From: Myxococcales bacterium | GTDB taxonomy: Bacteria > Myxococcota > Myxococcia > Myxococcales > Myxococcaceae | DNA length: 38,134 nucleotides | Assembly: GCA_020846875.1 (NCBI GenBank) | Contig: JADLDB010000001.1 | Location: 1-38,134, forward strand | Reading direction: 5' to 3' | Shown: positions 15,488-25,966 of the stretch, one piece after another | How the letters are laid out: every line of letters starts with the position of its first letter | Position numbering within the stretch: position 1 is the first letter of the stretch | Program-made: the position numbers and the translations under genes | Notes under the pieces: generated by a model | Told to the model about the DNA's origin: nothing | The model's input: only the letters and a program-made list of their open reading frames with translations | Databases searched by the model: none

Positions 15488-16519
15488 TCAGGCCTTGCGG
15501 GCGCGGACCTGTTCTACGTCGCCGGCCAGCACCCGCTCCGTCGAGCCACCCACCCGGACGACCAGCGCCCCCGTCTCGTCGAGGTCCTCGGCCACGCCCC
15601 GCAGCTCCTTCTGCTCGCTGCGCACCAGCACCTCCTGGCCGAGGATCGTCGACAGCTTCTTCCACGCGAGGCGCACCGGCCCGAAGCCCTCTTCGGTCCA
15701 GGTGTCCAGCCACTGCTCGAGCCGGGTGAAGAGCGCCGCGGTGAAGAGCGCCCTCGGCACGGGCGTGCCGCGCTCCTGCTCGAGGCTGGTGGCCACCTCC
15801 GCCACCTCGGGCGGAAAGTCCTCTCTCGCCGCGTTCAGGTTCACGCCCACGCCGACGATCACGAACTGCACCCGCTCCACGTCCGCGGAAAGCTCGGTGA
15901 GGATGCCCGCCACCTTCCGCCCGCCGATGGTGACGTCGTTGGGCCACTTGATCCCCGCCTCGCCGCCGGCCTCCTGGATCGTCTGGGCCACCGCCACCGC
16001 CGCCACCAGGGTCAGCTCCGGCGCGCGCGCAGGGGGAATGTCCGGCCGCAAGATGATCGAGCAGTACAGGCTCTTCCCGACGGGCGACGCCCAGCTCCGC
16101 CCCCGCCGCCCCTTGCCCGCCGTCTGTCCCTCGGCGATCACCACCTCGCCGTGGAAGGCCCCGTCCTGCGCCAGCTCGAAGGCCACGCGGTTGGTGCTGT
16201 CGGTGGACTCGAAGTGGTGAATGGTGCGGCCCAGCTCCCGCGTGCCCAGCAGCGGCAACAGCTCCAGCGCCGTCAGCCGATCAGGGACCGCCACCAGCCG
16301 GTACCCACGGGCCGGCTGCGCCTCGATCTGGTAGCCCAGCCTGCGCAGCTGCTCCACGTGCTTCCACACCGCGGTGCGCGACAGGCCCAGCTTGTCCGAC
16401 AGCGCCGCCCCCGAGACGAACTCGTCCCCTCCCTCCACGAGGAAGGAGAGGATCAGCTCCTCGTTGGAGGACTCGGACGGCTCCACGAGGGGAACGCTAA
16501 TGGGCCGGCCGCCTCCCAT
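15488..16519 (-). CDS. birA: Biotin-protein ligase with N-terminal helix-turn-helix (BirA)
   Basis: BirA joins biotin to ATP and then to a lysine of biotin-dependent carboxylases. The 343 residues form a class II enzyme. A winged helix spans about 20-70 ([27 protein letters not shown]), which in E. coli lets it repress biotin genes. The catalytic domain carries ESTDSTN, the biotinyl-AMP loop GKGRRGRSW (135-143) and KWPNDV. A small C-terminal domain with GALVVRVGG follows. The ATG at 16517-16519 has AAGGTGG upstream. A TTG at 16522 is in frame but less likely. It heads the birA-coaX-hypothetical operon. Whether it regulates biotin genes here cannot be judged, as none are in the window. Confidence 0.95.
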   Translation of the reverse strand: MGGGRPISVPLVEPSESSNEELILSFLVEGGDEFVSGAALSDKLGLSRTAVWKHVEQLRRLGYQIEAQPARGYRLVAVPDRLTALELLPLLGTRELGRTIHHFESTDSTNRVAFELAQDGAFHGEVVIAEGQTAGKGRRGRSWASPVGKSLYCSIILRPDIPPARAPELTLVAAVAVAQTIQEAGGEAGIKWPNDVTIGGRKVAGILTELSADVERVQFVIVGVGVNLNAAREDFPPEVAEVATSLEQERGTPVPRALFTAALFTRLEQWLDTWTEEGFGPVRLAWKKLSTILGQEVLVRSEQKELRGVAEDLDETGALVVRVGGSTERVLAGDVEQVRARKA

Positions 16520-16540
16520 CAAGCCACCTTGCGACGGGCT

Positions 16541-17119
16541 TTATGGGGCTTTGGGCGCCTCGAAGCGGCTCAAGGCCAGGGTGGACTGGGGGATCTTCTG
16601 GCCCTTCGCCTCCAGCACCGTGGACAGCCGGACGATCCCGACCCCGGGCGCGAAGGTCATCTCGTTGACCAGGATCTTCCCTTCCTCCACCTTGTTGCGG
16701 CTCTCCACCACCACGCAGCCCTTCCAGGCGCCGGCGGGCGCGTCGCAGGGCTGATCGGCGGCGAGGATCTCGTAGTGCTCGACAGAGGACACGGACACCA
16801 CGTTGGTCCACTTCGTGCCGGCCTCGATCGGGTTGCGCAGGAGGTAGCGCTTCTGATCGCGCACCCCGTAGGAGTCCACCAGCAGCTGCGCGCCGGTGGA
16901 GTCGAGCGCGTAGCCGTCGGGGGTCAGCTTCTGGATCGCCACGTCGATGGAGCGCTTCTCGCCCAGCAGGTTGACCTCGTAGCTCCACTTCGTACCGACG
17001 GTGAGCGGGTAGAAGTCGCGGGCGCTGGGGCCCAGGCTGGCCGACTCCTTCTTCACCTCCGGGGCGGTGGTGCACGAGAGCAGCACAGCCGCCAAGAGAA
17101 ACATCGCCTGCCGGATCAT
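16541..17119 (-). CDS. Small putative lipoprotein
   Basis: The 192 residues begin with a lipoprotein signal (MIRQAMFLLAAVLLSC, modified cysteine C16). The mature part begins with a charged segment and FYPLTVGTKWSYEV, a phrase seen in many myxobacterial secreted proteins of unknown role. A beta-rich domain follows, with two cysteines (CDAPAGAWKGC) that may form a disulphide. It is the last gene of a three-gene leftward operon, and its ATG overlaps the stop of the preceding HEAT-repeat gene as ATGA. Function is unknown; the envelope location is inferred from the signal. Confidence 0.75.
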   Translation of the reverse strand: MIRQAMFLLAAVLLSCTTAPEVKKESASLGPSARDFYPLTVGTKWSYEVNLLGEKRSIDVAIQKLTPDGYALDSTGAQLLVDSYGVRDQKRYLLRNPIEAGTKWTNVVSVSSVEHYEILAADQPCDAPAGAWKGCVVVESRNKVEEGKILVNEMTFAPGVGIVRLSTVLEAKGQKIPQSTLALSRFEAPKAP

Positions 17120-17994
17120 TTCCTGGCTCCTTCCCGGCTGCGCCGGTCCTTGAGTTCGCCAAGCGCTTGCTCCGCGGAGGCGCGGACGAGGGGATCGTCG
17201 TGCCCGGTGGCCACCGCGTCGAGGTAGGCCTCCGCCTCGTCCCCGCCGATCGCCCCCAGGGCGAAGACGATCTCTCGCTGCACCACGTTGTCCTTCGCGC
17301 GCGAGGCGTTGATCAACGCCGGCACCGCGTCGGGGTTGCCCAGCTCGATGAGCAGCCCCATCGTCTCGCGGATCTGCGTCAGATCGTCCGTCTCCAGCCG
17401 GCCGAGCAGCGGCGCCAGCGCCCGCGCGTCGTGCCTGCGAGCCAAGAGCCGCACCGCGGCGCTCTTCACCGCGTCGTCGCTGGAGGTGAGCTGCTGGGCC
17501 ACCTGCTCGTCCTTGAGCGCCGTCAGATCGATGAGCGCGCGCGCCTCGCGCACCGCCTGGCCGAGGGCCGCGTCGAGCGCCTCACGGGCGGAGGACTGAA
17601 TGGCCTCCACGTCGTTGCCCACCGGGGCGGTGGTGCGCCGGGTGCGGAGCTCGAAGCTCTCCAGGGTGCCCTTCTGCCGGACCTGGAGCAGCACCTCGAC
17701 GGTGGAGGCAGGCTCCCCGTCCACCTCGGGCTCGGTGAGACCCGCGGCGAGGGTGATCGTCCACGGCGAGACGCCTTCGGGCAGGGGCTTGCCCGCCTCG
17801 CGCAGGGTGAAGTGGGACGCCTCGAGGCGCGCGGTGAGGCGCTCCTTGAGCTGGGCCTGGGTCATCGACACCACGTCGGTGCCTTCGAAGGCGTCGACGC
17901 TGATCTTCTCCACCACCGGGTGCGAGCGCTTCGAGCACGAGCAGGAGCCCGCCACCAACGCCAGGGCGATGAGGCCGAGGCGGCGCACCGTCAC
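17116..17994 (-). CDS. HEAT-repeat lipoprotein
   Basis: The 292 residues start with a short signal and a lipobox-like VAGSC (C18). Residues 30-150 form a beta-rich domain without a clear match, and about 160-285 carry HEAT-type helical repeats (ALAPLLGRLETDDLTQIRETMGLLIELGNPDAVPALINASRAKDNVVQREIVFALGAIGG). Such repeats usually form protein-binding scaffolds. The start is a GTG at 17992-17994 that overlaps the stop of the upstream HARE gene as GTGA. The ATGA overlap at its other end ties it to the small lipoprotein. The partner is unknown. Confidence 0.78.
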   Translation of the reverse strand: MTVRRLGLIALALVAGSCSCSKRSHPVVEKISVDAFEGTDVVSMTQAQLKERLTARLEASHFTLREAGKPLPEGVSPWTITLAAGLTEPEVDGEPASTVEVLLQVRQKGTLESFELRTRRTTAPVGNDVEAIQSSAREALDAALGQAVREARALIDLTALKDEQVAQQLTSSDDAVKSAAVRLLARRHDARALAPLLGRLETDDLTQIRETMGLLIELGNPDAVPALINASRAKDNVVQREIVFALGAIGGDEAEAYLDAVATGHDDPLVRASAEQALGELKDRRSREGARK

Positions 17995-19724
17995 CCCGCG
18001 CCGGGAGTCGATGGAGCAGGCGGAGGGGGCGAAGGCGCGTCGCCGGCGGCGGGCGCCGCGGGGGGAGCGGACTCGCCAGCGGCACCCGGCTCGGCGGCCT
18101 GGGCTTCACCGGGAGGTCCACCCTCCGGGCGCTGACCTCCACGGCGGCGGCGGCGGCGGCGACGGCGGCGGCGGCGGCCCTCGCCGGCCGCGCCCTCCGG
18201 ACCGGCGGCGCCTTCCGCCTCGGGGCCCTCGTCGCCCTCCCCGCCCTCGTCGTCGTCCCCGTCCTCGTCGGACTCGCCTCCCTCGGCTGCGGCGCCGGCA
18301 GCAGCGGCGGCAGGCGCGGCGCCTTCGCTCGCGGGGGCGCTCTCGGGCGCGGCCTGACCTTCGGAGGCGGCCGCTTCCGGCCGGCCCTGATCGCGCTGCC
18401 GCTCCTCGCGCCGCAGCCGCGCTTCCTCGGCGTCCTTCGAGGCCTGGGCGAAGAAGGCGTCGTCCACCTCGTACAGCTCGACGGTGGCCACCTTCACGCC
18501 GACGTGGGCCTCGAGGAACTTCTCGGCCAGCCCGTCGCCGCACCAGAGCAGCGCCAGGTTGGAGCCGGCCACCGCTTCCCCGCGGGCCTCGCCGCGCGCC
18601 TCGCCGGGCGACAGCACCAGGCCGATGTTCGCGCCGAGGTGGGACAGGTCGCGCTTGAGCTCCTGCACGTGGCGGCGCTCGATCGGCTGGTTGCCCTTGA
18701 GCAGCTTCACCGCGTAGCGCAGCTCGAGGCTGCCGTCTTTCTTCCGGGCGGTGAGCAGCGGGCCTTCCTTCGAGCGTCGGGCCACCTTGAGCTCGCGGAA
18801 GTGCAGCGCGTGCAGCATGCGCACGCAGGACTTCTCGAAGGTGCCCAGCTCGAAGTCGGCCAGCCTGCGCCGCAGCAGGCGCGCGATGGCCTTCTTCGCG
18901 TCCCGGGTGGCGTGGCGGGCCGCCTGCAGCAGCGCCGCTTCGTCACCGGAAGGCGCCTCGGCCTCGACGACGCGGGCGCGGGCGCGATCGGCGCGCAGCA
19001 CCACCCGGCCGTTCTCGAACTTCAGGTTCGCCGCCGAGCAGAACGTCTGCATCAGCTCGGCTGGGGACGGGCCACCCTCGGCCGGCGGCGACAGCTCGAT
19101 GGACACCTGCAGCTCGCCACCCTCGGCGCGCGCGGCGGCAAAGGCGGGCCGTCGGTTCTCGTCGAGGCGCTTCTGGTTGTCCTCGGCCAGGGCGTCGAGC
19201 AGCGCGCCCACCGAAAGATCGTCGTCCGCCAGCTCCGCCGTGCGGGCGCGGGCGATCAGCTCGCCGGGGGTGAGCGCCCCCTTGCACTCCTCGAGCAGCT
19301 GGAAGGCCACCTCGGGGAGCGGGGGGAACTTCTTCTTGCGATCGTCGTCGCGGCGCTTGCGATCCGCCTGGCGGCCGATGCTGCGCAGGTACTCGGCGTG
19401 CGGCTCCGGGTGGCGCTCGCTGGGCCGGTAGGGCGGCAGCTCCTCCTCGGGGTTGGTCCCCGCCACGCCCGTCTGGGCCAGCGCGGCGGCGTCCTCCGGC
19501 AGCATCCAATCGGTGAGGGCGAAGGTGTCCCGCGCGGTCACCATCACCCGCCGGCCCACCGTCCGCCGCGCCATCGCGGCCAGCCGCGACAGCATGGTCA
19601 CCTCGGGCGTCTTCCCCACGTGCGACAACAGCCCCTTGTCGATCGCCCGCTTCGTGATCTCTTCCGAGTGCAGGGGCGCCGTGGCCTCCTCCAGCACCCG
19701 GAGCGCAGCTTCGTAGAACGTCAT
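17991..19724 (-). CDS. HARE-HTH protein with Mrr-like nuclease region and polyarginine tail
   Basis: The 577 residues show an N-terminal HARE-HTH domain (about 1-70, with AALRVLEEATAPLHSEEITKRA), which links restriction enzymes and chromatin proteins to DNA. A middle region is followed by a restriction-endonuclease-like domain (about 296-420, from FEKSCVRMLHALHFREL). The Mrr pattern is only partly kept: KKDGSLELRYAVKLLKG replaces the usual D...ExK/QxKR core, so nuclease activity is uncertain. A 150-residue low-complexity tail has an acidic Glu/Asp run (about 485-500), then twelve arginines in a row (about 516-527), then Pro/Ala/Gly. The ATG at 19722-19724 has AGGA upstream. It heads an operon with two lipoproteins. 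Function is unknown; nucleic-acid binding is likely. Confidence 0.78.
   Translation of the reverse strand: MTFYEAALRVLEEATAPLHSEEITKRAIDKGLLSHVGKTPEVTMLSRLAAMARRTVGRRVMVTARDTFALTDWMLPEDAAALAQTGVAGTNPEEELPPYRPSERHPEPHAEYLRSIGRQADRKRRDDDRKKKFPPLPEVAFQLLEECKGALTPGELIARARTAELADDDLSVGALLDALAEDNQKRLDENRRPAFAAARAEGGELQVSIELSPPAEGGPSPAELMQTFCSAANLKFENGRVVLRADRARARVVEAEAPSGDEAALLQAARHATRDAKKAIARLLRRRLADFELGTFEKSCVRMLHALHFRELKVARRSKEGPLLTARKKDGSLELRYAVKLLKGNQPIERRHVQELKRDLSHLGANIGLVLSPGEARGEARGEAVAGSNLALLWCGDGLAEKFLEAHVGVKVATVELYEVDDAFFAQASKDAEEARLRREERQRDQGRPEAAASEGQAAPESAPASEGAAPAAAAAGAAAEGGESDEDGDDDEGGEGDEGPEAEGAAGPEGAAGEGRRRRRRRRRRRRGGQRPEGGPPGEAQAAEPGAAGESAPPAAPAAGDAPSPPPPAPSTPGAG
18142..18177 (-). 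repeat. CGG trinucleotide tract encoding polyarginine
   Basis: On the plus strand the 36 bases are twelve CGG/CGA-type triplets with a single interrupting base change (GGCGACGG near 18160). On the coding strand they encode the R12 run. The repeat unit is three, so slippage would change the number of arginines and not the frame. Confidence 0.8.
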
Positions 19725-19790
19725 GCTCTTTCCTGGGAAATTTAACAGTAATTTCATGGGCTTGACAGATAGCCCACGGAGAGACGGCGG

Positions 19791-19819
19791 ATGGTACGCA
19801 TGGGTACACTGGGTGTCAA
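19791..19819 (-). promoter_or_regulatory. Promoter of the HARE-HTH operon
   Basis: Read leftward, TTGACA (complement of 19814-19819) is followed after 17 bases by TACCAT (complement of 19791-19796), matching the -35 perfectly and the -10 at four of six positions. It would give a 5' leader of about 60 bases to the ATG at 19724, with an AGGA ribosome-binding site. Confidence 0.6.
19805..19810 (+). promoter_or_regulatory. Likely -10 box of the propeller gene
   Basis: TACACT ends 12 bases before the GTG start at 19823. No clear -35 box is found at normal spacing. It lies inside the divergent promoter of the HARE operon, so the two transcripts would compete for polymerase binding. Confidence 0.4.
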
Positions 19820-19822
19820 CGT

Positions 19823-21889
19823 GTGAGGATTCGGTTTCGGGTGGGACACAGTTGGAAGCGGGAGGCGGCGGGGCCGGCGGGGCCGCGGGACGCGTTCACC
19901 TTCGAGCTGGACGGGGTGAACCTGGTGCCCGGCGCGACGGACGAGCCGTTGGTGCACGTGGTGTCGGGGCTGCTCGATGCGGTGGCGGGGCTGGTGGTGG
20001 ACGGGGAGCCGGCGGGCGAGTTGTCGCTGGAGGACGTGGCCCTGGAGCTGTGCTTCTGGCGGCTGCCGGGGCTGGAGGTGGAGGTGGCGATCGTCGATCT
20101 CGCCGAGGGCAGGCTGAAGCGGGGCCGGCCGGTGCTGGTGGAGCTGCCTTCGTTATTGGAAGCCGCGGTGCAGTGCGCTCGGGCGCTGGCGCGCGATCTG
20201 TCCTCGCAGGAGCGCACCGCCGAGGTGCTGGCGATCGAGAAGAAGCTGTCGGCGTTGTCGGGCGCGGTGATCGAGCCGGCGCCCGCGCGCCCAGGTCAGG
20301 CCTTCACGGCTTCACGCGGGGACGAGGCGGGCCTGGGGTACTCCTTCGAGGACACGGAGGGGCGCGCGCGGCGGTGGGCCCGCCGATCGCGCGCAGGCTT
20401 GGCCTGCCTGTTGGCGCCGGGGCACCTCCAGGCGGCGGGGGGCGCGCAGGAGCCGGGCTGGCCGGTGCTGCGGTTGATGGCGCTGGCGCGGGCGGCGTCG
20501 GACGGCGCGCAGGAGGTGGGAGGCGCGCCGGTGGGGCCGGAGGCGATCTTCGCGGCCGGGCTGGAGCTGTGCCTGGCGCTGCGGGCGCACAACCCGGCGC
20601 TCTCGTCGAACCCCTGGCTGGAGGCGCTGCAGCTGCGCTGCGCGGACGGGCTCAAGGCGCTCCAGCAGCCGCTGCCGGATCTGTCTGCGGCGGTGCTTCC
20701 GGCGGAGCGGACGGCGTCGGCCGAAGCGCCCCTGGCCACGCAGGGCGCGGTGCGGCGGGTCGCCGTGAGCCACGTGTGGACACGGCCGGTGGCGCTGGGC
20801 GAGGAGAGCGGCCGGGTGACGCTGGGGAAGGGGCTGGTGGTGGTGCACAGCCCGCACGCAGCCCACGCCTTCGATGCGAAGGGCGCGACGAAGTTCCGCC
20901 GCATGGCCCCGCGGGGAGTGGCGGTGGCGGCGACCGGTGCGACGGTGCTGGTGACCAGCGACAAGGTGCTGCACTTCCCCCGCAGGGGGCGGTCCGCGAC
21001 CTGGGTCCGGGATCACGACGGCGTCGCCCTCGGTCCCTCGCTGAGCGCGATCGACGGGGTGCTGGTGACGCCGCTGGGCCGGCACGGCGCGAGCGGCCTG
21101 GACGCGCTGACCGGCCGCGAGCGCTGGCGCTTCGATCCCCCGCGCACGCAGAAGAGCTGGCTGTCGTGCCTGGGCCCGCGCGTCTTCGTGGGGACGGACT
21201 CCGGTTCGCTCTACGCGCTGGACGCGGCGGACGGGCACGTGCGCTTCCGGGTGCGCGCCTCCCTGCCCTGCGCCGGTCCGTCGGTGTTGCTCGGCCCGGT
21301 GGTGGTGACGGCGCTCAACCGGGGCGAGCACACCGCCGTCTTCGCCTGCACGCCGACCGCGAAGGGCGACACCACCCCGGCCGGGACCATCCGCTGGACG
21401 AAGGAGCTGCTGCTCGCCACACCCTCGAAGCTGGCGGTGGCCCGGGGCAAGCTCTTCCTCGCGGGCGCGCGCGAGGGCCGCACCTGGGTGGTGTGCCTGG
21501 GGACGCGGGGCCAGCTCTTGTGGGAGCGCAGCATCCCTTGCGACGCGCGGACGGTGACGCTGCTGCCCTTCGAGTCGGGGGTGCTGGCGGGGGACGCGCG
21601 CGGCGTGTGCACGCGGCTGCGGCCCGACGGCCAGGTGGACTGGGTGCTGGGCGGCTTCGACGACGAGCTGTCGCGGGCGATCCCCCTGCAGCTCGCGCGG
21701 CACGTGCTGGTGGTGCCGGGGCCAACCGCTCGCCTGGTGCACCCGCAGGACGGCCGCGTGCTGGGCGAATTGGACACCGGCCCGCGCCTCACCGATCTCG
21801 CGGTGGACAAGCAGCTACGCCTCTACGCCTTCAGCGAGCCGGGCACGCTGACCGCCTTCGCGCCGGGGACGGTGCTGGCGGTGGTTTGA
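19823..21889 (+). CDS. PQQ-type beta-propeller protein
   Basis: The protein has 688 residues and no signal peptide or membrane helix. The first 300 residues are not recognised (Ala/Leu/Glu-rich, with two tryptophan-containing segments). From about 310 to the C-terminus, repeated phrases mark BamB/PQQ-type propeller blades, for example GLDALTGRERWRFDPP, GSLYALDAADGHVRFR, GTIRWTKELL, GQLLWERSIP, GQVDWVLGG and RLVHPQDGRVLGELDT. Such folds bind other proteins and need not bind PQQ. The start is a GTG at 19823. The propeller is likely cytoplasmic, unlike BamB. It diverges from the HARE operon and converges on aspC with a one-base gap. Confidence 0.75.
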   Translation: MRIRFRVGHSWKREAAGPAGPRDAFTFELDGVNLVPGATDEPLVHVVSGLLDAVAGLVVDGEPAGELSLEDVALELCFWRLPGLEVEVAIVDLAEGRLKRGRPVLVELPSLLEAAVQCARALARDLSSQERTAEVLAIEKKLSALSGAVIEPAPARPGQAFTASRGDEAGLGYSFEDTEGRARRWARRSRAGLACLLAPGHLQAAGGAQEPGWPVLRLMALARAASDGAQEVGGAPVGPEAIFAAGLELCLALRAHNPALSSNPWLEALQLRCADGLKALQQPLPDLSAAVLPAERTASAEAPLATQGAVRRVAVSHVWTRPVALGEESGRVTLGKGLVVVHSPHAAHAFDAKGATKFRRMAPRGVAVAATGATVLVTSDKVLHFPRRGRSATWVRDHDGVALGPSLSAIDGVLVTPLGRHGASGLDALTGRERWRFDPPRTQKSWLSCLGPRVFVGTDSGSLYALDAADGHVRFRVRASLPCAGPSVLLGPVVVTALNRGEHTAVFACTPTAKGDTTPAGTIRWTKELLLATPSKLAVARGKLFLAGAREGRTWVVCLGTRGQLLWERSIPCDARTVTLLPFESGVLAGDARGVCTRLRPDGQVDWVLGGFDDELSRAIPLQLARHVLVVPGPTARLVHPQDGRVLGELDTGPRLTDLAVDKQLRLYAFSEPGTLTAFAPGTVLAVV

Positions 21890-21890
21890 A

Positions 21891-23090
21891 TCACTGCAGC
21901 TTCGAGACGAAGTCCGAAAGCCGCCCGAGGCCCTTGTCGATCTTCTCGTCGCTGGTGGCGAAGGACAGCCGCAGGAAGCCCTCGGCGCCGAACGGCTCAC
22001 CGGGGACGGCGGCGAGCAGGAAGTCGTCGATCAGGATCTCCGAGAGCTGCACGGAGCCGGTGATCGGCTGGCCCTGGTAGCGCTTGCCGATCAACTGCCC
22101 CACGTCGGGGAAGCAGTAGAAGGCCCCGTCGGGTTCGAGGCAGGACACCCCGGGGATGGCGTTCAAGCCCTTCACCATGCGATCGCGCCGGGCGTGGAAG
22201 GCCTTCACCATCTTCTGCACCGGCTCGTCGGGGCCGCTGAGCGCGGCGATCGCCGCCTTCTGGACGATCGACGCCGCGTTGGAGGTGGACTGGTCCTGCA
22301 CCGTCTGCATCCCGGCGATCAGCTCCTTCGGCCCCGCCGCGTAGCCCAGCCGCCAGCCGGTCATCGAGTACGCCTTGGACAGCCCGTTGACGACCAACGT
22401 TCGCGCCGCGAGGTCCGGGCCCAGGTTGGCCACGTTGACGAACGGCTCGTTGACGTAGCGAAGCCGCTCGTAGATGTCGTCGGAGATGAGCAGGCAGTCG
22501 TGGTGGCGCAGCACCTCCGCCAGCCCCTCCAGCGCCTTCCGAGGCATGACGCTGCCGGTGGGGTTCGACGGCGAGTTGAAGATCACCGCCCTGGTCCGGG
22601 AAGACAGCGCCCTGCGCAGCTCCTTCGGATCCGGCGTCCAGCGATCGGCCGCGCTGGTCTCGATGATCACCGGCTCGCCGTCGGCCAGGCGCACCATGTC
22701 CGGGTAGCTGACCCAGTACGGCGCGAAGATCACCACCTCGTCGCCCGGCGAGAGCAGCGCCTGGAAGCAGTTGAACAGCGCGTGCTTGCCGCCCACCGAG
22801 ACGATCACCTGCTCGGGGGCGAAGGCGAGGCGGTTTTCCCGCTTGAACTTCTCGACGATCGCGCTCTTGAGCTCGGGGATCCCCCCGGTCGCGGTGTACT
22901 TGGTGAAGCCGGCGTCGAGCGCGGCCTTGGCGGCGTCCTTGATGTGCTCGGGCGTGTCGAAGTCGGGCTCGCCGGCGGCGAAGGACAACACGTCGGCGCC
23001 CTTCGCCGAGAGCGCCCGGGCCTTGGCGTTGAGCGACAGCGTGGCAGACGGCTTGACCGCCTTGAGGCGCCTGGCGAGCTGCAGCGTCAT
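21891..23090 (-). CDS. aspC: Class I aminotransferase, probably aspartate aminotransferase
   Basis: The 399 residues form a PLP-dependent fold type I aminotransferase of the AspC/AatA type, interconverting aspartate and 2-oxoglutarate with oxaloacetate and glutamate. The PLP Schiff-base lysine is K239 in [16 protein letters not shown]. Also visible are [10 protein letters not shown] at the N-terminus, [18 protein letters not shown] and the C-terminal [11 protein letters not shown]. Substrate preference within the subgroup (aspartate, prephenate or others) cannot be fixed from sequence alone. The ATG at 23088-23090 overlaps the coaD stop as ATGA, so it is translated after coaD. Confidence 0.92.
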   Translation of the reverse strand: MTLQLARRLKAVKPSATLSLNAKARALSAKGADVLSFAAGEPDFDTPEHIKDAAKAALDAGFTKYTATGGIPELKSAIVEKFKRENRLAFAPEQVIVSVGGKHALFNCFQALLSPGDEVVIFAPYWVSYPDMVRLADGEPVIIETSAADRWTPDPKELRRALSSRTRAVIFNSPSNPTGSVMPRKALEGLAEVLRHHDCLLISDDIYERLRYVNEPFVNVANLGPDLAARTLVVNGLSKAYSMTGWRLGYAAGPKELIAGMQTVQDQSTSNAASIVQKAAIAALSGPDEPVQKMVKAFHARRDRMVKGLNAIPGVSCLEPDGAFYCFPDVGQLIGKRYQGQPITGSVQLSEILIDDFLLAAVPGEPFGAEGFLRLSFATSDEKIDKGLGRLSDFVSKLQ

Positions 23091-23599
23091 TTCTTCTTTC
23101 CCGGCCGGGGTGGAGCCTTGAGCGACGCGTACTTCACGCGCAGCGCTTCGAGCACGTTGGGCGGGACGACCCCCTCGACGTTCCCCCCGAAGGACGCCAC
23201 CTCCCGCACCAGGTTGGAGGAGACGTAGAAGTAGTCCTCACCCGTCATCATGAAGACGGTCTCGAGCTCGCTGGACAGCCGGCGGTTCATGTTCGCCAGT
23301 TGGAACTCGAACTCGAAGTCGCTCACCGCGCGCAGGCCGCGCAGCACCACCGGCGCCTTCTTCCGCTTGGCGTAGTCGACCAACAGCCCTTCAAAGGCGT
23401 CGACCTCCACCCGCTTGTCCGCGTTCACCGCGTCGCTGATGAGCTGCTTGCGCTCGTCCACCGAGAAGAGCGGCGTCTTCTTGGGGTTGACCGCGATGGC
23501 GACGATCAGCTTGTCGAACATCTTCAGCCCGCGCTGGATCAGCGAGAGGTGCCCGTTGGTCAGCGGATCGAAGGAGCCGGGGTAGATCGCGGTGCGCAT
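23087..23599 (-). CDS. coaD: Phosphopantetheine adenylyltransferase
   Basis: CoaD converts 4'-phosphopantetheine and ATP to dephospho-CoA, the fourth step of coenzyme A synthesis. The 170 residues are the normal size and carry the nucleotidyltransferase TxGH motif (TNGH, H17) in [10 protein letters not shown], then [22 protein letters not shown] and the C-terminal [15 protein letters not shown]. It lies 54 bases downstream of rsmD. The rsmD-coaD adjacency is widespread in bacteria, while aspC as the third gene is less usual. Together with coaX the window holds two CoA biosynthesis genes. Confidence 0.97.
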   Translation of the reverse strand: MRTAIYPGSFDPLTNGHLSLIQRGLKMFDKLIVAIAVNPKKTPLFSVDERKQLISDAVNADKRVEVDAFEGLLVDYAKRKKAPVVLRGLRAVSDFEFEFQLANMNRRLSSELETVFMMTGEDYFYVSSNLVREVASFGGNVEGVVPPNVLEALRVKYASLKAPPRPGKKK

Positions 23600-23653
23600 G
23601 GTGCGGTGCGCCGCAAAGCGTCGGTCAACGCGCCAGTCAGGTCAATCGGAAGA

Positions 23654-24232
23654 TCAAGAGGCAGGCGGCGGCTCGCCGAAGTGGAACCGGTACATCGACA
23701 CCACGGTGCCCCCGAAGGCGCGCTCGTCGATGCGGGTGAGGCGGCCCACCTTCTCGGGCAGCGCCTCCTGCTTCGCGTGCTCCAGCACCAGGACGCCGCC
23801 CTCGCTGAGCAGCTCGTGCTCGTCGAGGGCGGTGAGCACCTCGAGGCCTGCCTCCTGCTTGTACGGGGGATCGGAGAAGACCAGCTCGAAGCGCTCGCGG
23901 CGCCGGGCCAGCGTCTGGAGCGCGCGCGCCGCCGGCTCTTTGATGAGCTCGAGCTGCTGGGACATGTCCAGCGCCTCGGCGTTCTTTCGGATCAGGTGGT
24001 GCGCTTCCCTGCCCGTGTCCACCAGCACCGCCCGGCTCGCGCCGCGGGACAGCGCCTCGAAGGCCAGCGCGCCGGTCCCCGCGTACAGATCGAGCACGTT
24101 GTACCCGTCACAGGTCTGCCCCAGCACGTTGAAGATCGTCTCCCGCACCCGATCGGCCGTGGGGCGGATCACCTCGTCCCGTTCTGGGGCAGCGAGGACT
24201 CGTCCGCGTGCAGTTCCGGCGACGATTCGCAT
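23654..24232 (-). CDS. rsmD: 16S rRNA (guanine966-N2)-methyltransferase
   Basis: RsmD methylates N2 of G966 in 16S rRNA using SAM during 30S assembly. The 192 residues start with MRIVAGTARGR, the family signature, and RPTADRVRETIFNVL. SAM-binding motif I is DLYAGTGALAFEALSRGA, and the catalytic motif is FSDPPY, matching the usual N/DPPY. The start at 24230-24232 is the only ATG before the conserved beginning. It is first in the rsmD-coaD-aspC operon and diverges from the sigma-54 activator. Confidence 0.96.
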   Translation of the reverse strand: MRIVAGTARGRVLAAPERDEVIRPTADRVRETIFNVLGQTCDGYNVLDLYAGTGALAFEALSRGASRAVLVDTGREAHHLIRKNAEALDMSQQLELIKEPAARALQTLARRRERFELVFSDPPYKQEAGLEVLTALDEHELLSEGGVLVLEHAKQEALPEKVGRLTRIDERAFGGTVVSMYRFHFGEPPPAS

Positions 24233-24308
24233 GGTGAGGCAGGTTTTTCCCCACCCGCGCCGACATTTCCACTCATGAAATCGTCGGAAAAGCGGACAGC
24301 CTTGGGGC

Positions 24309-24314
24309 TACACT
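24309..24314 (+). promoter_or_regulatory. Possible -10 box of the sigma-54 activator gene
   Basis: TACACT lies 35 bases before the ATG at 24350, the same hexamer seen at 5929, 19805 and 28765. No good -35 box is seen. GAAGGGG around 24334-24340 could serve as the ribosome-binding site. The 117-base gap is shared with rsmD. Confidence 0.35.
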
Positions 24315-24349
24315 GTCCGGGTTCAAGACGAGCGAAGGGGCGAGCGGCG

Positions 24350-25962
<1,613 letters not shown>

Positions 25963-25966
<4 letters not shown>

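Noticed and set aside
19762-19767. Plus-strand TTGACA near the HARE gene
   Set aside because: No -10 box at a usable distance; the leftward TTGACA/TACCAT pair is far better.
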